The position numbers were made by a program, and so were the translations under genes. From Euonymus europaeus (taxonomy: Eukaryota; Streptophyta; Magnoliopsida; Celastrales; Celastraceae): a DNA stretch of 64,000 nt. Location of the stretch: contig OY756960.1 of NCBI GenBank assembly GCA_963580455.1, positions 10,106,001 through 10,170,000 on the forward strand, in the 5' to 3' direction. How positions within the stretch are numbered: position 1 is the stretch's first letter; the number at the start of each line of letters is the position of its first letter. This document shows, piece by piece, positions 58,861-64,000 of the stretch. The notes under the pieces are model-generated. The model was not told the origin of the DNA and did no database searches. It saw only the letters and a program-made list of their open reading frames with translations.

Positions 58861-61800
58861 TTGTTCTTCTATGTCAAATTTTACGTGTATAAGCTTCCTA
58901 GATTACTTCGACGCCAAAACAGCTCATATCTATGCCAAATGGACAAAAACCGTTAAAAGCACCTTCATAGATAGAGTTGAGCAAATTCGGACCATGAAAG
59001 TTGCTCGGTGTACACTTTTTATTGTTCTTCTATGTCAAATTTTACGACTATAAGCTTCGTAGATTATTTCGATGCCAAAACACCTCACATCTATGCCAAA
59101 TAGACAAAAACCCTTAAAAGCTCCTCCATAGATAGAGTTGAGCAACTTCAGAGCATGAAAGTTGCTCGGTGTACACTTTTTAGTGTTCTTTTATGTCAAA
59201 TTTTACGAGTATAACTTCCTAGATTATTTCGATGCCAAAAGACCACCTTTCTTCGACAAATGAACAAAAATCGATAAAAGCTCCACCATAGATAGAGTTG
59301 AGCAACTTCGGACCATCAATGTTGCTCGGTGTACACATTTTATTGTTCTTCTATGTCAAATTTTACGTGTATAAGCTTCCTAGATTATTTCGATGCCAAA
59401 ACACCTCATATCTATGCCAAATGGACAAAAACCGTTAAAAGCTCCTACATAGATAGAGTTGAGCAAATTCGGACCATGAAAGTTGCTCGGTGTACACTTT
59501 TTATTGTTCTTCTATGTCAAATTTTACGAGTATAAGCTTCGTAGATTATTTCGATGGCAAAAATCTACATATCTATGCCAAATGGACAAAAACCGTTAAA
59601 AGCTCCTCCCTAGATGGAGTTGAGCAACTTCGGACCATGAAAGTTGCTCGGTGTACACTTTTTATTGTTCTTCTATGTCAAATTTTACGAGTATAACTTC
59701 CTAGATTATTTCAATTCCAAAACAAGACCTTTCTATGAAAAACGGAGAAAAACCATTAAAATCATCTCCATAGATAGAGTTGAGCAACTTCGGACCATGA
59801 AAGTTGCTCGGTGTACACTTTTTATTGTTCTTCTTTGTCAAATTTTATGAGTATAAGCTTCCTAGATTATTTCGATGCCGAAACACCAACTTTCTATGAC
59901 AAATGGATAAAAACCGTTAAAAGCTCCTCCATAGATAGTGTTGAGCAACTTCGGACCATGAAAGTTGCTCGGTGTACACTTTTTAGTGTTCTTCTATGTC
60001 AAATTTTACGAGTATAACTTCCTAGATTATTTCGATGCCGAAACACCAACTTTCTATGACAAATGGATGAAAACCGTTAAAAGCTCCTCCATAGATAGAG
60101 TTGAGCAACTTCGGACCATGAAAGTTGCTCGGTGTACACTTTTTAGTGTTCTTCTATGTCAAATTTTACGAGTATAACTTCCTAGATTATTTCGATTCCA
60201 AAACACCAACTTTCTATGCCAAATGGACGAAAACAGTTAAAGCTCCTCCATAGATAGAGTTGAGCAACTTCGGACCATGAAAGTTGCTCGGTGTACACTT
60301 TTTATTGTTCTTCTATGTCAAATTTTACGAGTATAACTTCCTAGATTATTTCAATTCCAAAACACGAACTTTCTATGAAAAATGGACAAAAACCGTTAAA
60401 AGCTCATCCATAGATAGAGTTTAGCAACTTCGGACCATAAAAGTTGCTCGGTGTACACTTTTTATTGTTCTTCTATGTCAAATTTTACGAGTATAAGCTT
60501 CCTAGATTATTTCGATGCCAAAAGACCACCTTTCTTCGACAAATGAACAAAAATCGATAAAAGCTCCACCATAGATAGAGTTGAGCAACTTCGGACCATC
60601 AAAGTTGCTCGGTGTACACATTTTATTGTTCTTTTATGTCAAATTTTACGAGTATAACTTCCTAGATTATTTCGATGCCAAAACACCAACTTTCTATGTC
60701 AATTGGACAAAAACCGTTACAAGCTCCTCCATAGATAGAGTTGAGCAACTTCTGACCATCAATGTTGCTCGGTGTACACTTTTTATTGTTCTTCTATGTC
60801 AAATTTTACGTGTATAAGCTTCCTAGATTACTTCGACGCCAAAACAGCTCATATCTATGCCAAATGGACAAAAACCGTTAAAAGCTCCTCCATAGATAGA
60901 GTTGAGCAACTTCGGAGCATGAAAGTTGCTCGGTGTACACTTTTTAGTGTTCTTTTATGTCAAATTTTACGAGTATAACTTGCCAGATTATTTCGATGCC
61001 AAAAGACCACCTTTCTTCGACAAATGAACAAAAATCGATAAAAGCTCCACCATAGATAGAGTTGAGCAACTTCGGACCATCAATGTTGCTCGGTGTACAC
61101 ATTTTATTGTTCTTCTATGTCAAATTTTACGTGTATAAGCTTCCTAGATTATTTCGATGCCAAAACACCTCATATCTATGCCAAATGGACAAAAACCGTT
61201 AAAAGCTCCTACATAGATAGAGTTGAGCAAATTCGGACCATGAAAGTTGCTCGGTGTACACTTTTTATTGTTCTTCTATGTCAAATTTTACGATTATAAG
61301 CTTCGTAGATTATTTCGATGGAAAAAATCTACATATCTATGCCAAATGGACAAAAACCGTTAAAAGCTCCTCCCTAGATGGAGTTGAGCAACTTCGGACC
61401 ATGAAAGTTGCTCGGTGTACACATTTTATTGTTCTTTTATGTCAAATTTTACGAGTATAACTTCCTAGATTATTTCGATGCCAAAACACCAACTTTCTAT
61501 GTCAATTGGACAAAAACCGTTACAAGCTCCTCCATAGATAGAGTTGAGCAACTTCGGACCATGAAAGTTGCTCGGTGTACACTTTTTATTGTTCTTCTTT
61601 GTCAAATTTTGTGAGTATAAGCTTCCTAGATTATTTCGATGCCGAAACACCAACTTTCTATGACAAATGGATAAAAACCGTTAAAAGCTCCTCCATAGAT
61701 AGAGTTGAGCAACTTCGGACCATGAAAGTTGCTCGGTGTACACTTTTCAGTGTTCTTCTATGTCAAATTTTACGAGTATAACTTCCTAGATTATTTCGAT

Positions 61801-64000
61801 TCCAAAACACCAACTTTCTATGCCAAATGGACGAAAACAGTTAAAGCTCCTCCATAGATAGAGTTGAGCAACTTCGGACCATGAAAGTTGCTCGGTGTAC
61901 ACTTTTTATTGTTCTTCTACGTCAAATTTTACGAGTATAAGCTTCGTAGATTATTTCAATTCCAAAACACGAACTTTCTATGAAAAATGGACAAAAATCG
62001 TTAAAAGCTCATCCATAGATAGAGTTTAGCAACTTCGGACCATAAAAGTTGCTCGGTGTACACTTTTTATTGTTCTTCTATGTCAAATTTTACGAGTATA
62101 AGCTTCCTAGATTATTTCGATGCCAAAAGACCACCTTTCTTCGACAAATGAACAAAAATCGATAAAAGCTCCACCATAGATAGAGTTGAGCAACTTCGGA
62201 CCATCAAAGTTGCTCGGTGTACACATTTTATTGTTCTTTTATGTCAAATTTTACGAGTATAACTTCCTAGATTATTTCGATGCCAAAACACCAACTTTCT
62301 ATGTCAATTGGACAAAAACCGTTACAAGCTCCTCCATAGATAGAGTTGAGCAACTTCGGACCATGAAAGTTGCTCGGTGTACACTTTTTATTGTTCTTCT
62401 ATGTCAAATTTTACGAGTATAACTTCCTAGATTATTTCGATTCCAAAACACGAACTTTCTATGAAAAATGGACAAAAACCGTTAAAAGCTCATCCATAAA
62501 TAGAGTTTAGCAACTTCGGACCATAAAAGTTGCTCGGTGTACACTTTTTATTGTTCTTCTATGTCAAATTTTACGAGTATAACTTCCTAGATTATTTCGA
62601 TTCCAAAACACGAACTTTCTATGAAAAATGGACAAAAATCGTTAAAAGCTCATCCATAGATAGAGTTTAGCAACTTCGGACCATAAACGTTGCTCGGTGT
62701 ACACTTTTTATTGTTCTTCTATGTCAAATTTTACGAGTATAAGCTTCCTAGATTATTTCGATGCCAAAAGACCACCTTTCTTCGACAAATGAACAAAAAT
62801 CGATAAAAGCTCCACCATAGATAGAGTTGAGCAGCTTCGGACCATCAAAGTTGCTCGGTGTACACATTTTATTGTTCTTTTATGTCAAATTTTACGAGTA
62901 TAACTTCCTAAATTATTTTGATGCCAAAACACCAACTTTCTATGTCAATTGGACAAAAACCGTTAAAAGCTCCTCCATAGATAGAGTTGAGCAACTTCTG
63001 ACCATCATTGTTGCTCGGTGTACACTTTTTATTGTTCTTCTATGTCAAATTTTACGTGTATAAGCTTCCTAGATTACTTCGACGCCAAAACACCTCATAT
63101 CTATGCCAAATGGAAAAAAACCGTTAAAAGCTCCTCCATAGATAGAGTTGAGCAAATTCGGACCATGAAAATTGCTCGGTGTACACTTTTTATTGTTCTT
63201 CTATGTCAAATTTTACGAGTATAAGCTTCGTAGATTATTTCGATGCCAAAACACTACATATCTATGCCAAATCGACAAAAACCGTTAAAAGCTCCTCCCT
63301 AGATGGAGTTGAGCAACTTCGGACAATGAAAGTTGCTCAGTGTACACTTTTTATTGTTCCTCTATTTCAAATTTTATGAATATAAGCTTCCTAGATTATT
63401 TCGATGCCGAAACACCAACTTTCTATGGCAAATGGATAAAAATCGTTAAAAGCATCTCCATAGATAGAGTTGAGCAACTTCGAACCATGAAAGTTGCTCG
63501 GTGTACACTTTTTATTGTTCTTCTATATCAAATTTTACGAGTATAACTTCCTAGATTATTTCGATTCCAAAACAAGACCTTTCTATGAAAAACGGAGAAA
63601 AACCATTAAAATCATCTCCATAGATAGAGTTGAGCATCTTCGGAACGTGAAAGTTGCTCGGTGTACACTTTTTATTGTTCTTCTATGTCAAATTTTACGA
63701 GTATAACTTCCTAGATTATTTCGATGCCGAAACACCAACTTTCTATGAAAAATGGATAAAAACCGTTAAAAGCTCCTCCATAGATAGAGTTGAGCAACTT
63801 CGGACTATTAAAGTTGCTCGGTGTACACTTTTTAGTGTTCTTCTATGTCAAATTTTACGAGTATAACTTCCTAGATTATTTCGATTCCAAAACACCAACT
63901 TTCTTTGGAAAATGAAGAAAAACCGTTAAAAGCTCATCCATAGATAGAGTTTACCAACTTCGGATCATAAAAGTTGTTCGGTGTACACTTTTTATTGTTC
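58861..64000 (+). repeat. Right part of array: reshuffled 11-mer/19-mer monomers
   Basis: Order about I-L-D-B-J-F-E-E-K-G-D-H-(I/L)-D-B-J-(H/E chimera)-E-K-G-D-(H chimera)-G-G-D-H-B-C-E-F-E-(K/G). There is no unit longer than a few monomers, though 60581 and 62186 are 1605 bp apart in like context. A G monomer is doubled at 62401-62720. The last kilobase has more private changes than the regions before it. The array still continues at position 64000. Confidence 0.85.
62401..62720 (+). repeat. Tandem pair of G monomers (2 x 160 bp)
   Basis: Two consecutive G monomers (62401-62560 and 62561-62720), rare because G is otherwise followed by D, or by E in the 482-bp 3-mer. They differ at CATAAATAG, AAAAACCG/AAAAATCG and CATAAAAG/CATAAACG, so this is not a fresh single-monomer duplication. 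Confidence 0.8.

Larger units (their letters stand above)
1..64000 (+). repeat. Satellite array, 160/161-bp monomer, about 400 head-to-tail copies
   Basis: Every line of the window can be aligned to one monomer that starts ATGTCAAATTTTACGAG and ends TTTATTGTTCTTCT. Copies follow each other directly, all on the same strand, with no inserted unique sequence, mobile element or inversion that I could find. Monomer lengths I measured are mostly 160 or 161 bp, some 159, with one of 162 and one of 142. The consensus is about 37% GC. Short frames of 60-92 codons recur once per monomer but only reflect the repeat: 160 and 161 are not multiples of three, so frames rotate and none is conserved as a protein. 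The array continues past both window ends. Satellites of this length with higher-order structure are typical of eukaryotic centromeric or pericentromeric heterochromatin. That role, and a plant origin, are inferred. I do not recognise the family by name. Confidence 0.97.

Noticed and set aside
62401..62720. Two G monomers in a row as a fresh single-monomer duplication
   Set aside because: The two differ at several positions, so each probably came from a different HOR context by exchange rather than by one copying event.
1..64000. CRISPR array
   Set aside because: The whole 160-bp monomer is repeated, with no short repeat plus unique spacer design and no cas genes.
1..64000. LTR, terminal inverted repeat or transposon origin of the monomer
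   Set aside because: No target-site duplications, coding domains, polyA tails or flanking unique DNA are visible. All copies are head to tail.
1..64000. Assigning the array to a named satellite family or species
   Set aside because: Monomer length alone fits many eukaryotic satellites. I do not recognise the consensus with certainty and could not search a database.

Overview
The whole 64 kb window is one uninterrupted head-to-tail tandem array of a 160/161-bp satellite monomer, roughly 400 copies, all in the same orientation. I see no credible protein-coding gene, RNA gene, transposon, rRNA/tRNA, CRISPR array or unique sequence anywhere. The monomer is AT-rich (about 37% GC by my count of the consensus). 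A megasatellite-like array of nucleosome-scale monomers with layered higher-order repeats (HORs) is what centromeric or pericentromeric DNA of a eukaryote looks like. A plant is my best guess from monomer length and the irregular, locally changing HOR structure, but nothing here identifies the species, and centromere function is inference. The many short open frames are by-products of a stop-poor repeat whose length is not a multiple of three.

Monomers fall into about a dozen recurring subtypes. I label them by diagnostic bases, mainly at monomer positions about 20-80 and 115-135, counting from ATGTCAAATTTTACGAG: K, G, D, H, B, I, L, J, C, E (with variant E2, and B' as a variant of B), F and M. 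Two single-base indels (AAGCTT versus AACTT; GTTAAAAG versus GTTAAAG) set monomer length at 161, 160 or 159 bp. Almost every monomer carries a 9-bp dyad (GAGCAACTT, 10-nt spacer, AAGTTGCTC) followed by the palindrome GTGTACAC and a T5 run.

Layout, left to right: 1-1655, mixed monomers with a 5-mer (800 bp) tandem and a partial 16-mer copy; 1656-11887, two copies of a 32-mer (5131 bp) with constant offset and no difference in the stretches I compared; 11232-13479, 7-mer (1124 bp) x2; 12975-17152, 13-mer (2089 bp) x2; 16489-22650, 12-mer (1927/1928 bp) x3 plus a partial; 22651-24151, transition; 24152-27640, 11-mer (1765/1764 bp) x2; 27641-29277, transition with G-D-H blocks; 29278-41312, 24-mer (3852 bp) x3 with an extra 3-mer (483 bp) between the first two; 40669-44295, nested 4-mer, 7-mer and 3-mer duplications; 44296-46864, transition; 46865-58860, 19-mer (3047 bp) in three full copies, one partial copy and one rearranged 1904-bp block; 58861-64000, reshuffled monomers of the same families. 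The array runs off both ends of the window.

The most informative content is the record of array evolution. HOR periods change every few kb. Chimeric monomers mark unequal-exchange junctions. One ordered cassette (K-G-D-H-B/I) persists through nearly all HORs. The 19-mer can be read as two differently deleted versions of the 11-mer joined together. Many subtype-diagnostic bases look like CpG deamination products.
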